A DNA stretch of 64,000 nucleotides, from NCBI GenBank assembly GCA_020848745.1, contig JADLHM010000089.1:36031-100030 (forward strand). Reading direction: 5' to 3'. Source of the stretch: Deltaproteobacteria bacterium (GTDB lineage: Bacteria > Desulfobacterota > Binatia > UTPRO1). Under the pieces are notes generated by a model. It did no database searches and had not been told where the DNA came from. It saw nothing but the letters and a program-made list of their open reading frames with translations. Both the position numbers and the translations under genes were made by a program. Shown piece after piece: positions 55,124 to 62,923 of the stretch; positions within the stretch are counted from its first letter, which is position 1, and every line of letters starts with the position of its first letter.

Positions 55124-55984
55124 TCAAGCAGGCGGCACGAACCACACCGGACACGGTGCCCGATGCAGCACGTCGCGAGCGGTGTCGTGCGTGAAGTAGC
55201 GGCCGACGAAGCCGCGCGCGTGCTCGCCCATGACAGCGAAGGCCGGCGCGCGCTCGTGCAGGAACGACATGATCCGCTCGCTCGGATCGCCGCTGTCGAG
55301 GTGGCAGTCGACGCGCGCCACGAGATCGGGCGGGACGCGCTCCGCGAGCCGACGATGCGCCTCGTCGTGCGCCCGGCTCGTCGCCCCGGCGGCCTCGACG
55401 TGCAGCAGATGCAACCGGAGCCCGAGCGTCCGCGCCAGGTCGAAGGCATGACCGAGCACGCGCCCGCTCACGTCGGTCCGGTCCACGGCGACGACGACCT
55501 CGGGGGCCGCGTGCCCGGCTTGGGCACGCATGCGGAGAGGCGCCGTCGCCGCGTAGCCGTCGTGGATCGAGACCACCGGACACGGGGCGCGGGCGATGAC
55601 GCGTTCGGCGACCGACGCGTGCTCGTCGTTGCTCCACCCGTGACTGCCGAGCACGAGGAGATCGGCCGGAAGGCGGTTGGCGAGATCGAGGAGGATCGGA
55701 ACGAGCGCGCCGCTCGTGACGCTCGCCTCGACGGGCACCGTCCTCGGCACCCCACTCATGAGCACCCGCATCGCGTGGTCGACCTCGGTCGCCGACTCCC
55801 GCGTGTCGCGGTGCACCTCCTTCCATTCCCAGGCCCGCGTGAGCCCCGGAGCAACCGACGCGACGTTGTGGTGCAGGACGAGCCGGGCGCCGAAGGCCTC
55901 GCAGAGCTCGCTCGCGATCGCCACCTCGCGTGCGGCGAGCTTGGTGAGGTCGACGGCGCAGAGCACGATCTTCGGTGGCCACAT
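55124..55984 (-). CDS. Double universal stress protein (UspA tandem)
   Basis: 286 residues with two UspA domains. Each ends in the ATP-binding signature: GSHGWSNDEHASVAERVI and GEHARGFVGRYFTHDTARDV, followed by ARAPCPVVSI or HRAPCPVWFV. The start has a strong GAGGAGGC upstream. Such tandem proteins bind ATP and respond to stress. It lies between the Nudix gene and the divergent S1-domain gene. Confidence 0.92.
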   Translation of the reverse strand: MWPPKIVLCAVDLTKLAAREVAIASELCEAFGARLVLHHNVASVAPGLTRAWEWKEVHRDTRESATEVDHAMRVLMSGVPRTVPVEASVTSGALVPILLDLANRLPADLLVLGSHGWSNDEHASVAERVIARAPCPVVSIHDGYAATAPLRMRAQAGHAAPEVVVAVDRTDVSGRVLGHAFDLARTLGLRLHLLHVEAAGATSRAHDEAHRRLAERVPPDLVARVDCHLDSGDPSERIMSFLHERAPAFAVMGEHARGFVGRYFTHDTARDVLHRAPCPVWFVPPA

Positions 55985-56171
55985 GATGGGTGCCTCCTCT
56001 CGATCCTGAACCAGCACGCGACGTGCCAGCGCGCCGCACTGGCGAACCGCCCGTCGCGCCATCGGCCCGAACCGGCGTGCCCGCCCCGAGCGACGCGGGA
56101 ATCGGAATGTCCTTCCCGCGGGCGGGAAGGCCCGCATACCGGCCCGCACCCCGCCGTGCTAGCGGAGACCG

Positions 56172-57107
56172 ATGGCGCGCCGCGCTCGCATGATCGTCGT
56201 CCCGCACGTCGACCTCGTCGGTCGGACGGTCGTGCTCGCGGTCGCCCGGCTCGACGCGGCGGGCGCGTTCCTCGCGGAGCCGGATAGGAGCGCGAGCGCG
56301 GAGCCGGATCGGGGCGCGGGCGGCGATCCGGCGACCGACCCCGCGCCGCTCCTGCTCCCGAAGCGCGAGGTGCCGGCCGGGACGCGGGTCGGCGACGCGC
56401 TCTCCGTCTTCGTGACGCTCGACTCCGAAGACCGGCCGATCGCGACCACGCGCAAGCCCGCGCTCCAACTCGGCGAGGTCGCGTTCCTGCGAATCACCGC
56501 GGTCACGCCGGTCGGCGCCTTCGCCGACTGGAGCCTGCCGAAGGAGCTCCTGATCCCGTTCCGCGAGCAGACCCGCGACCTCCGGGTCGGCGAGCGGCAC
56601 CCGGTCGGGCTCTTCGTCGACAAGACGGGACGCCTCGCCGGCACCATGCGCGTCAGCGAGATGCTGCGCGCGCAGCCCGTCGTGCGGCCGGGCGAATGGG
56701 TCGCGGGCGAGGCGTGGCGGACGGATCCCGCGGTCGGCCTCTTCGTGATCGTCGAGCGCCGCTTCGTCGGCCTCCTGCCGAAGAGCGAGCCGCACGGCCT
56801 CGAGCGCGGCGCGTCCGCGATGTTCCGCGTGACCCGCATCCGCCCCGACCGCAGGTTCGAGCTGTCGCTGCGCGCGCCCGCCCACGAGGAGATCGGCGAC
56901 GACGCCGCCCACGTGCTCGCGATCCTGCGCGCCAGGACCGGCGGCCCCATCGGCGACGCCTCGAGCCCCGAGGAGATCCGCGCCCGCTTCGGCCTCAGCA
57001 AGAAGGCGTTCAAGCGCGCCATCGGCCGGCTCTTGAAGGAGGGCGCCGTCGCGCTCGGCCGCGACGGCGTCGTGACACCGGTGGCGGGGGGACCGCGGCG
57101 CCGCTGA
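56172..57107 (+). CDS. S1-domain RNA-binding protein (CvfB/YitL-like)
   Basis: 311 residues. It has three consecutive S1-type modules: LVGRTVVLAVARLDAAGAFL with LPKREVP; LGEVAFLRITAVTPVGAFADWSLPKELLIPF; and VVRPGEWVAGEAWRTDPAVGLFVIVERRFVGLLPKSEPHGL. A C-terminal winged helix (EIRARFGLSKKAFKRAIGRLLKEG) completes the CvfB architecture. It would bind RNA. A small 8-residue near-repeat (AEPDR[SG]A[SG]) encoded by a 24-base unit lies at 56274-56320 between the first strands. The next gene converges on it with a one-base gap. Confidence 0.88.
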   Translation: MARRARMIVVPHVDLVGRTVVLAVARLDAAGAFLAEPDRSASAEPDRGAGGDPATDPAPLLLPKREVPAGTRVGDALSVFVTLDSEDRPIATTRKPALQLGEVAFLRITAVTPVGAFADWSLPKELLIPFREQTRDLRVGERHPVGLFVDKTGRLAGTMRVSEMLRAQPVVRPGEWVAGEAWRTDPAVGLFVIVERRFVGLLPKSEPHGLERGASAMFRVTRIRPDRRFELSLRAPAHEEIGDDAAHVLAILRARTGGPIGDASSPEEIRARFGLSKKAFKRAIGRLLKEGAVALGRDGVVTPVAGGPRRR

Positions 57108-57108
57108 G

Positions 57109-57774
57109 CTACACCCGCAGCGCCGGGAAGAGCCGGCGCGCCAGCGACGGCACGATCAGCATCGCAAGCAGCACGACCCCGCCCACCACGCGATCGTCGT
57201 CGGCGAACGACGCGGCGACGACGCTCGTGGCGAGCAGGATCGCGAACCAGACGAGGTCGCCCGCGATCGCGCAGAGCCAGCGCAGGACGCGCGGCACGTC
57301 GAGCCCGGTCGCGACCGCTCCCGCCGTGTAGACGTCGACGCCGAAGCCGATCGTGGCGACGCGAAAGAGCGCGGCCGGGCGGCTCGACGCGGCGCCGCGC
57401 GCCTCGCCGTGGGCGGCCGGCGTCCCGAGCATGGCGAGCTTCAACATCCCCTTCCCGACGCGGCGGAGCGCGGGCACGTGCCGCGCGAGCCGCTTGAAGC
57501 CGACGAAGAGGGGATGGCAGATCGCCGCCGCCAGCACGTCCGAGGCGGCATAGAGCCCGAAGGTCGCCGCGGGGTGGAGCGGGATGTGCCGGGCGAGCAA
57601 CACGCCCGCCGGGATCCCGGGCCCGACCGGGGCCCAGAAGAGGGCGAACACCAGACCGATCGGCCCGCCCGGAAAATCCTTGCCGGCCTCCAGCAGCACG
57701 CGCGCGCCGTCCGGCCCCGCGAGCCCGCTCGTCGCCAGCATGTTGTTCGGATCGAAGAGCTCGGTCGGCGTCAT
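57109..57774 (-). CDS. Unknown multi-pass membrane protein
   Basis: 221 residues. About five hydrophobic segments are visible: PIGLVFALFWAPVGPGIPAGVLL, AATFGLYAASDVLAAAI, VATIGFGVDVYTAGAVATG, WLCAIAGDLVWFAILLATSVVAA, and VVGGVVLLAMLIVPSLA. I do not recognise the family. I place the start at MTPTELFDPNN (57774) because the upstream in-frame sequence is not protein-like. It converges on the S1-domain gene. Confidence 0.7.
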   Translation of the reverse strand: MTPTELFDPNNMLATSGLAGPDGARVLLEAGKDFPGGPIGLVFALFWAPVGPGIPAGVLLARHIPLHPAATFGLYAASDVLAAAICHPLFVGFKRLARHVPALRRVGKGMLKLAMLGTPAAHGEARGAASSRPAALFRVATIGFGVDVYTAGAVATGLDVPRVLRWLCAIAGDLVWFAILLATSVVAASFADDDRVVGGVVLLAMLIVPSLARRLFPALRV

Positions 57775-57850
57775 CGCGAGAAGGGACAGCTTCCGGTCCG
57801 CCGGCCGCGAAGTCAATGCCGCGCGACGCACACGCCGCGCCCCGCCGAAA

Positions 57851-57880
57851 TTGCGTTGCCGCGCGTCTTTGGGGTAGGAC
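57851..57880 (+). promoter_or_regulatory. Proposed promoter of the lipoprotein at 57912
   Basis: TTGCGT (57851-57856), an 18-base spacer and TAGGAC (57875-57880). GGAGGAGG precedes the ATG. Confidence 0.35.
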
Positions 57881-57911
57881 GCGACATCTCGCGGCAGGAG
57901 GAGGAGTGGCG

Positions 57912-58706
57912 ATGAGACACGCACGTCATCTGGTGGTCCTTTCGGGAGCCTTGCTCGTACTGACGACCTGGGCATGCGGCGACGGCGGCGGCGGCGGCGC
58001 TGACGACGACCGGCGCAACCCCGTGGTCTTCACCGGCGACGGCACCGAGGTGCCGGAGATCGTCGCGGAGTTCCGCGCCCAGCTCGGCCGCGACAACGGC
58101 GGCGTCCCCGAGCGCGGCTTCACCGGCCGGCGCGAGATCGACTGGGACGGGATCGCGGACGAGATCGCGACGCCCGCCTTCCTCCCGCCGGACTATTTCA
58201 ACAGCCGCTCGGATCCCCTGGCGCGCGGCGCCCGCGTCACCTCGCCGGGCAGCGGCGTGCAGGTGAGCGCCGACGCCGACAACCCGAGTGGCACGCCGAT
58301 CCGCTTCGGCAACTTCAACGCGACCTACCCCCTGAACTTCCAGACCTTCAGCGCCGAACGCCTGTTCTCCCCGATCGGCAGCAACGTCGTGGACGTCGTC
58401 TTCACGATCCCGGGATCGCCCGACGAGCCGGCGCTCACGCGCGGCTTCGGGGCCGTCTTCACCGACGTCGAGGGCGGCGGGAGCAAGATCGAGCTCTTCG
58501 CCGAGAACGACACCTCGCTCGGCGACTACTTCGTCCCGACCGACGCCGCGGGCCTCTCCTTCCTCGGCGTGCTGTTCGACCAGCCGGTCGTGAAGCGCGT
58601 CCGCATCACGTGCGGCAACGAGCCCCTCGGTCCGCTCGAGGTGGACGAGGTCGACGTCGTGGCGCTCGACGACTTCATCTACGGCGAGCCGCAGCCGCAG
58701 GACTGA
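57912..58706 (+). CDS. Unknown lipoprotein
   Basis: 264 residues. The signal peptide ends LVLTTWAC, a lipobox, and is followed by a Gly linker (GDGGGGGADDD). The mature part is beta-rich and acidic (YPLNFQTFSAERLFSPIGSN; VFTIPGSPDEPALTRGFGAVFTDVEGG; LFDQPVVKRVRITCG), looking like a lectin- or PEP-type surface domain. I do not recognise a specific family. The ribosome site is GGAGGAGG. Confidence 0.7.
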   Translation: MRHARHLVVLSGALLVLTTWACGDGGGGGADDDRRNPVVFTGDGTEVPEIVAEFRAQLGRDNGGVPERGFTGRREIDWDGIADEIATPAFLPPDYFNSRSDPLARGARVTSPGSGVQVSADADNPSGTPIRFGNFNATYPLNFQTFSAERLFSPIGSNVVDVVFTIPGSPDEPALTRGFGAVFTDVEGGGSKIELFAENDTSLGDYFVPTDAAGLSFLGVLFDQPVVKRVRITCGNEPLGPLEVDEVDVVALDDFIYGEPQPQD

Positions 58707-58746
58707 GCGCGACGCGGGGCGCGCCGGTCCGCGACGCGTCCCGTCG

Positions 58747-60056
58747 TCACCCCGCCGCGGGGATGCGCGGCACGAGGAGGTGGGCGTCGTACCGGCCGCC
58801 CACGTGCAGCACGTGGCGTCCGCGGTTGCAGGACGCGTCCTTCCGATACGGCGGCGACGGGATGATCTCGTCGGCGGCCACGATCAGCTCGAGGGCCTCG
58901 CCCACGACGAAGAAGGTGCTGCTCGGGTAGATCTCGATCTCGACGGGCACGATCTCGCCAGGCCGCAGGCGCTCTTCCGACGTGCCCGTGAGGACGGGCT
59001 GCCACGGGGTCGAGCGCGCGGGATCGATCGCGCGGCGCGAGACGCGGCAGGAGCCGCGGCTCACGAGATCGTAGTGGTTCCCGACCGAGCCCTCGAAGTG
59101 GACGGTCGCGCCGTCGCGGTCGCGCTTGCTCACCGCCACGAAGATCACCATGTCGTCGGGCGGCGGTGCGGCGCCGTCGGGGCGCGCTTCGACCCAGAGC
59201 CGGAGCTTCATGTAGCCGGTGAGCTCGGTGTCGGCCGCGAACCCCTGGCGGAAGACGACGCGCCCGCCGCGCGCCGGATACGTGATCGTCGCGGCTTCGG
59301 CGGGCGGCGTCGCGACAAGCGCCGGCGCCGGCACGGCCGCGAGGTGCAGAGGGACGTATTCGGTGCGGGCGAGCGGCCACTCCCGCTCGTCGCGGACCGC
59401 GTGGATCACGTCCCGGCTCGCGCGCACCTCGAGGCGCACCGGCGGCCGCGCGAGGAAGCCGCTCGACGTGTCGCCTTTGACGAAGCAGTCCATGAAGTCC
59501 TTCGTGAGGCGCTGCACCTCGGGCGCGTAGTAGGCCGCCCACTTGCCGGTGCGGTGGGTGTAGACCCACTTCCGCTCCGAACGGGCCTCGCGGAAGGGGC
59601 GAAACGAGCCGACGGTATGGAGCCCGTGATCGGAGAACGAGGCGCACACCAGCATCGGCAGGGTGATCGCCTCGAGCTTCGGCGCCAGCGCGCGCCAGAA
59701 CTCGCCGCGAAACGGGTGGCGCGCGAGGAAGTCCATCGGCAGCCCGCCGTTCAGCCGCGCGAACTCCTCGGGTGTGCAGGTGGATGGTTGTCGTAGGGAT
59801 GCGCGCACATCACGACGGGCACCCGCTCGCCGGCGGCGGCGGCGCGGCGCGAGCGGACCACGTTGACCGTGATGTCGAAGCCGTCGCGCATCGGGATCCG
59901 CACGTCGTACTCGCAGAGCACGTCGGGATCCGGATCGGTGAGCACGCACTGCGGATTCCAGAGCTGTCCCGTGAGCACGGCGCGCCGGAGGATCGGCCAC
60001 ACCGACCGCGCGGCGGCCCGGAGATCGGTGATCCGACGCAGCGTCGCGAGCGCCAT
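58747..60056 (-). pseudogene. CocE/NonD-type hydrolase, broken by internal deletion and frameshift
   Basis: The 5' part (60056 to about 59782) encodes the normal N-terminus of a CocE/NonD acyl esterase (VLCEYDVRIPMRDGFDITVNV, then VPVVMCAHPYDNH). It then runs into PAHPRSSRG and a stop. The rest of the family sequence continues in another frame from about 59782 to 58747: EFARLNGGLPMDFLARHPF, MLVCASFSDHGLHTVGSFRPF, and the C-terminal beta domain (YMKLRLWVEA to PRIPAAG). The segment that should hold the nucleophile Ser, about 190 residues, is missing from both parts. The loss is therefore a deletion of several hundred bases that also shifts the frame. An assembly error is the alternative. Confidence 0.75.
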
Positions 60057-60130
60057 CGTGGCTGCTCTCTACGCCGACCCCGCCGCCGGTGCGAGAGGAC
60101 GCCGCCGACCCGCCACGGCCGAGGGCCTCT

Positions 60131-60988
60131 CTACGAGGCGAGCAGGGCGACCCGCACGAGGAAGAGCGGAACGCCGCCGACGAAGGCGACCCAGTACGCT
60201 CGCTCGGCCAGGCGCCGGACGCGTGCGGTGGCCGGCGGCACGATCCAGGCGGTCGCGAGGACGACGGCCTCGACGAGCGCACGCAGGACGGCGGACCAGA
60301 GCACGAGGTAGATCGCGAGCGTCCACCAGTACGCGGCGAACCCGAGGAGATAGGCCCGCAGCCCGTACGTGTAGTACTCGCCGAAGGTCCCGCCGTAGGC
60401 GACCCACTGGTGGAGGCGAAAGAGCGGCAGCGTCGGAACGAGCGCGAACGCGACGTACTGGAGAAGCGGACGATACCAGCGGCCGGTCCCATCGACTCGC
60501 GACGTCGCGTACGCGGCCGCGGGCGTGCACGCCGCCGTACGCACGCCGTCGCCTCCCCCGCCGGCGGCGATGACGTCCAGGAGGACGCCGAGCGCCGACG
60601 GGGGGGCGAGCGCGAGGCCGTAGGCGGCACGCGCCCCGGACCGTAGCCGGAACGCGACGCCCGGAGCGGGAAGCGGCGTCCGCCACGCCTCGACCGCGAC
60701 GATCGCGGCGCAGGGGATCTCGATGCGCCGGTCGCGGCGCGCGATCACCAGCAGGCCGTCCGCGACGCTCACCGACGCCGCGAACGCCCGCGCGAGGAGC
60801 CACGCGGCGAGCCCCGGAGCCGCGCTCGCCACGACGAACGTGCGGAGCAGCCGGAGCGGGTTCTCGAGCGGGGTCTCCGTGAACGCCAGCGCGAACGCCA
60901 TGGCGAGCAGGCTGCCGCGGCCGAGCGCCACCAGCAGTGCGACAACGACACGCCAGGATCGGGAGTACGCGGTCGCAGAAGTCGGCAT
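60131..60988 (-). CDS. Unknown membrane protein with an inner PH-like segment
   Basis: 285 residues from the Met of MPTSATAYS. Two N-terminal hydrophobic segments (VVVALLVALGRGSLLAMAFALAF; FVVASAAPGLAAWLLARAF) are followed by a soluble stretch with strands resembling a PH-like fold (DGLLVIARRDRRIEIPCAAIVAVEAW). Then come four C-terminal segments (YVAFALVPTLPLF; YLLGFAAYWWTLAIYLVLWSAVL; AYWVAFVGGVPLFLVRVALL). I do not recognise it. A bPH2-type membrane protein is possible. Confidence 0.65.
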   Translation of the reverse strand: MPTSATAYSRSWRVVVALLVALGRGSLLAMAFALAFTETPLENPLRLLRTFVVASAAPGLAAWLLARAFAASVSVADGLLVIARRDRRIEIPCAAIVAVEAWRTPLPAPGVAFRLRSGARAAYGLALAPPSALGVLLDVIAAGGGGDGVRTAACTPAAAYATSRVDGTGRWYRPLLQYVAFALVPTLPLFRLHQWVAYGGTFGEYYTYGLRAYLLGFAAYWWTLAIYLVLWSAVLRALVEAVVLATAWIVPPATARVRRLAERAYWVAFVGGVPLFLVRVALLAS

Positions 60989-61016
60989 CGGGTGAGCGCG
61001 CCGTCTGCGGAATCCG

Positions 61017-61565
61017 CTACCTGAGCTTCGTCGCAAATACGCGCGGCAAGTTCAGATCGAATCCCGGCAACAGCGGCGTCGCCAACCGCTGCCGCAACGC
61101 CGCCGCCCGCGCGAGCCCCCGTCCCGACCATCGCTCGACGGCCCCAGCCGGCTCGACCACCCAGTACTCCTGGACACCGGCCGCGGCATAGAGCAGTCGC
61201 TTGGTCACTCGGTCGTACAGACGGTCGCTGGACAGAACCTCGATGCAGAGCTCGGGGACGCGATCGATCGGACCTTGGTGCGCACGTGGGATCCGGCCGA
61301 AAAGCACGAAGGCGTCCGGCTGGAGAATCCGCCCGGGTGCGAAGTGCATGTCGAGCGGCGCCTGCCCGACCGTCACCGGGCTCTTCCGCTTGCTCGCCCA
61401 CGAACGGAGGGCCACGACGATGCGCGCCAGGACCTCCTGGTGCCAGTAGCCCGGGCTCGACGACACGACGACCTCCCCATCCACGAGCTCGATCTTCGAG
61501 GTCGACTCCGGCAGGCGAAGGAACTCCTCCTCGGTGATCAACGGACGCTGAGCGGCGGACGTCAT
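61017..61565 (-). CDS. Uma2-family (DUF820) PD-(D/E)xK nuclease-like protein
   Basis: 182 residues. Family signature: EEEFLRLPESTSKIELVDGEVV, then PGRILQPDAFVLF with the active Asp, LCIEVLSSDR with the Glu, and AAGVQEYWVVEPAG at the end. These proteins have a PD-(D/E)xK nuclease-like fold; their biological role is unclear. The promoter is unusually clear and lies only 9 bases before the ATG. Confidence 0.9.
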   Translation of the reverse strand: MTSAAQRPLITEEEFLRLPESTSKIELVDGEVVVSSSPGYWHQEVLARIVVALRSWASKRKSPVTVGQAPLDMHFAPGRILQPDAFVLFGRIPRAHQGPIDRVPELCIEVLSSDRLYDRVTKRLLYAAAGVQEYWVVEPAGAVERWSGRGLARAAALRQRLATPLLPGFDLNLPRVFATKLR

Positions 61566-61574
61566 TGCCGTGTG

Positions 61575-61604
61575 AGGCTATGGCCGGTGGCTCGACAGTG
61601 TCAA
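61575..61604 (-). promoter_or_regulatory. Uma2 promoter, apparently leaderless
   Basis: On the minus strand: TTGACA (61604-61599), 18-base spacer, TAGCCT (61580-61575), then 9 bases to the ATG at 61565. No Shine-Dalgarno precedes the start. A perfect -35 is rare in this GC content. Confidence 0.6.
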
Positions 61605-61721
61605 CGGCGCGATCCAGCACATGAGGGTCGCCATGGCGGTCGTCATCCCGCCGTGCGCGTCGTGCGAAACCTGCGGGCCGCGCGACGTGCCGACGCCGCG
61701 CGCTCGCCGGCGCTGACCCCG

Positions 61722-62894
61722 CTACGCCGCGCGCTCGATGAGCTCGGCGATCTTGGCGCGCTGGTAGGGACCGTCGCCGAAGTAGAACTGGTTGTGCTTC
61801 TGGCGCTTCACGTAGATGTGGACGTCGCACTCCCACGTGAAGCCGATGCCGCCGTGCAGCTGGATCGAGCGGCTCGACGCGAAGGCGCCGGCGTCGGAGG
61901 CCGCGGCCTTCGCCATGCGGGCGAGGCGGAGCGCACTTTCGGGCTCGGCGTCGATGGCGCAGGCCGCCGCGTAGGTGAGCGAGCGGGCGCGGTCCACGTC
62001 GATCATCACGTTCACGATCGGGTGCTTCACGGCCTGGAAGAAGCCGATCAGGCGGTCGAACTGCGTCCGGACGCGGGCGTACTCGGCGGTCGTCTGGAGC
62101 TGCCACTCGGCGGCGCCGCAGAGGTCGGCGGCGACGATGGTCAGGATGGCGGGCAGCGCGGCGGCGACCGCCTTCGCGCCGGCGCTTCCCGCGGCGGACG
62201 CGACGATCGCGGACCTGTCGACCTTCACGTCGTCGAACTCCACGTGCGCCTGATCGCGGGTGAGGTCGACGACGCGGTCGGGACGGATCTTCAGGCCCGG
62301 CGCGTCGGCCGCGACGGCGTAGAGCCCGACGCCGCCCTTGGCGTCGCGCGCGGCGACGACGAAGAACGCGACCTTCCGCGCCTCCTGCACGTAGGGCACG
62401 GTGCCCTTCAGGACCGCGCCGTTGCCGCTCTCGGTGACGGTGATCGACGTGGCGTCGGGGAGCCACGAACCCTCGGCGCCCGGACCCGCAAAGGACGCGG
62501 CGTCGCCGCCGACGACGCGCTCGAGACACGCCTGCGCGACCCCGGTACCGGCCTCGCGCAGCACGGCGGTCGCGATGAGCGTCGCGATCAGCGGGGACGG
62601 CAGCGCGGCGCGGCCGATCTCCTCGGCGAGCGCGGCGACCGCGATCGTCTTCATGCCGACGCCGCCCGCCGACTCGGGCACCGCGAGCGCGGTCCAGCCG
62701 AGCTCGACCATCTGCTTCCAGAGGCGTTCGTCCCACGCGAGCGGCTGCACGTCGCTCTCGTAGGCGAGCTTGTGGTCCTTCGCGACGAGCGCGCGGAGCT
62801 TCTCGATCGGCGAGTTGTCCTTCAGGAACTTCCGCGCCGAGTCGCGCAGCATCTGCTCTTCCGAACCGAAACCGAAATCCTTGGGCTGGGCCAT
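61722..62894 (-). CDS. Acyl-CoA dehydrogenase
   Basis: 390 residues of the FAD-dependent acyl-CoA dehydrogenase family. N-terminal helices (FGSEEQMLRDSARKFLKDNSP; VELGWTALAVPESAGGVGM), then a middle barrel, then the C-terminal four-helix domain with RTQFDRLIGFFQAVKHPIVNVMIDVDRARSL and QLHGGIGFTWECDVHIYVKRQ. It oxidises an acyl-CoA in the cytoplasm. The canonical catalytic Glu position near the end is not evident, as in the non-catalytic or alpha-type subunits of paired dehydrogenases. AGGAGAG lies before the ATG. It lies downstream of, and on the same strand as, the second dehydrogenase, 29 bases apart; the two probably form a heteromer, as in steroid or branched-acid degradation. Confidence 0.9.
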   Translation of the reverse strand: MAQPKDFGFGSEEQMLRDSARKFLKDNSPIEKLRALVAKDHKLAYESDVQPLAWDERLWKQMVELGWTALAVPESAGGVGMKTIAVAALAEEIGRAALPSPLIATLIATAVLREAGTGVAQACLERVVGGDAASFAGPGAEGSWLPDATSITVTESGNGAVLKGTVPYVQEARKVAFFVVAARDAKGGVGLYAVAADAPGLKIRPDRVVDLTRDQAHVEFDDVKVDRSAIVASAAGSAGAKAVAAALPAILTIVAADLCGAAEWQLQTTAEYARVRTQFDRLIGFFQAVKHPIVNVMIDVDRARSLTYAAACAIDAEPESALRLARMAKAAASDAGAFASSRSIQLHGGIGFTWECDVHIYVKRQKHNQFYFGDGPYQRAKIAELIERAA

Positions 62895-62923
62895 CGTCCC
62901 GTCTCTCCTAGTCTGGCTTCGCG

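Noticed and set aside
51590..56287. A 1565-codon open frame opposite the U32, Nudix and Usp genes
   Set aside because: It spans three well supported genes and has no family-like sequence; it is a by-product of high third-position GC.
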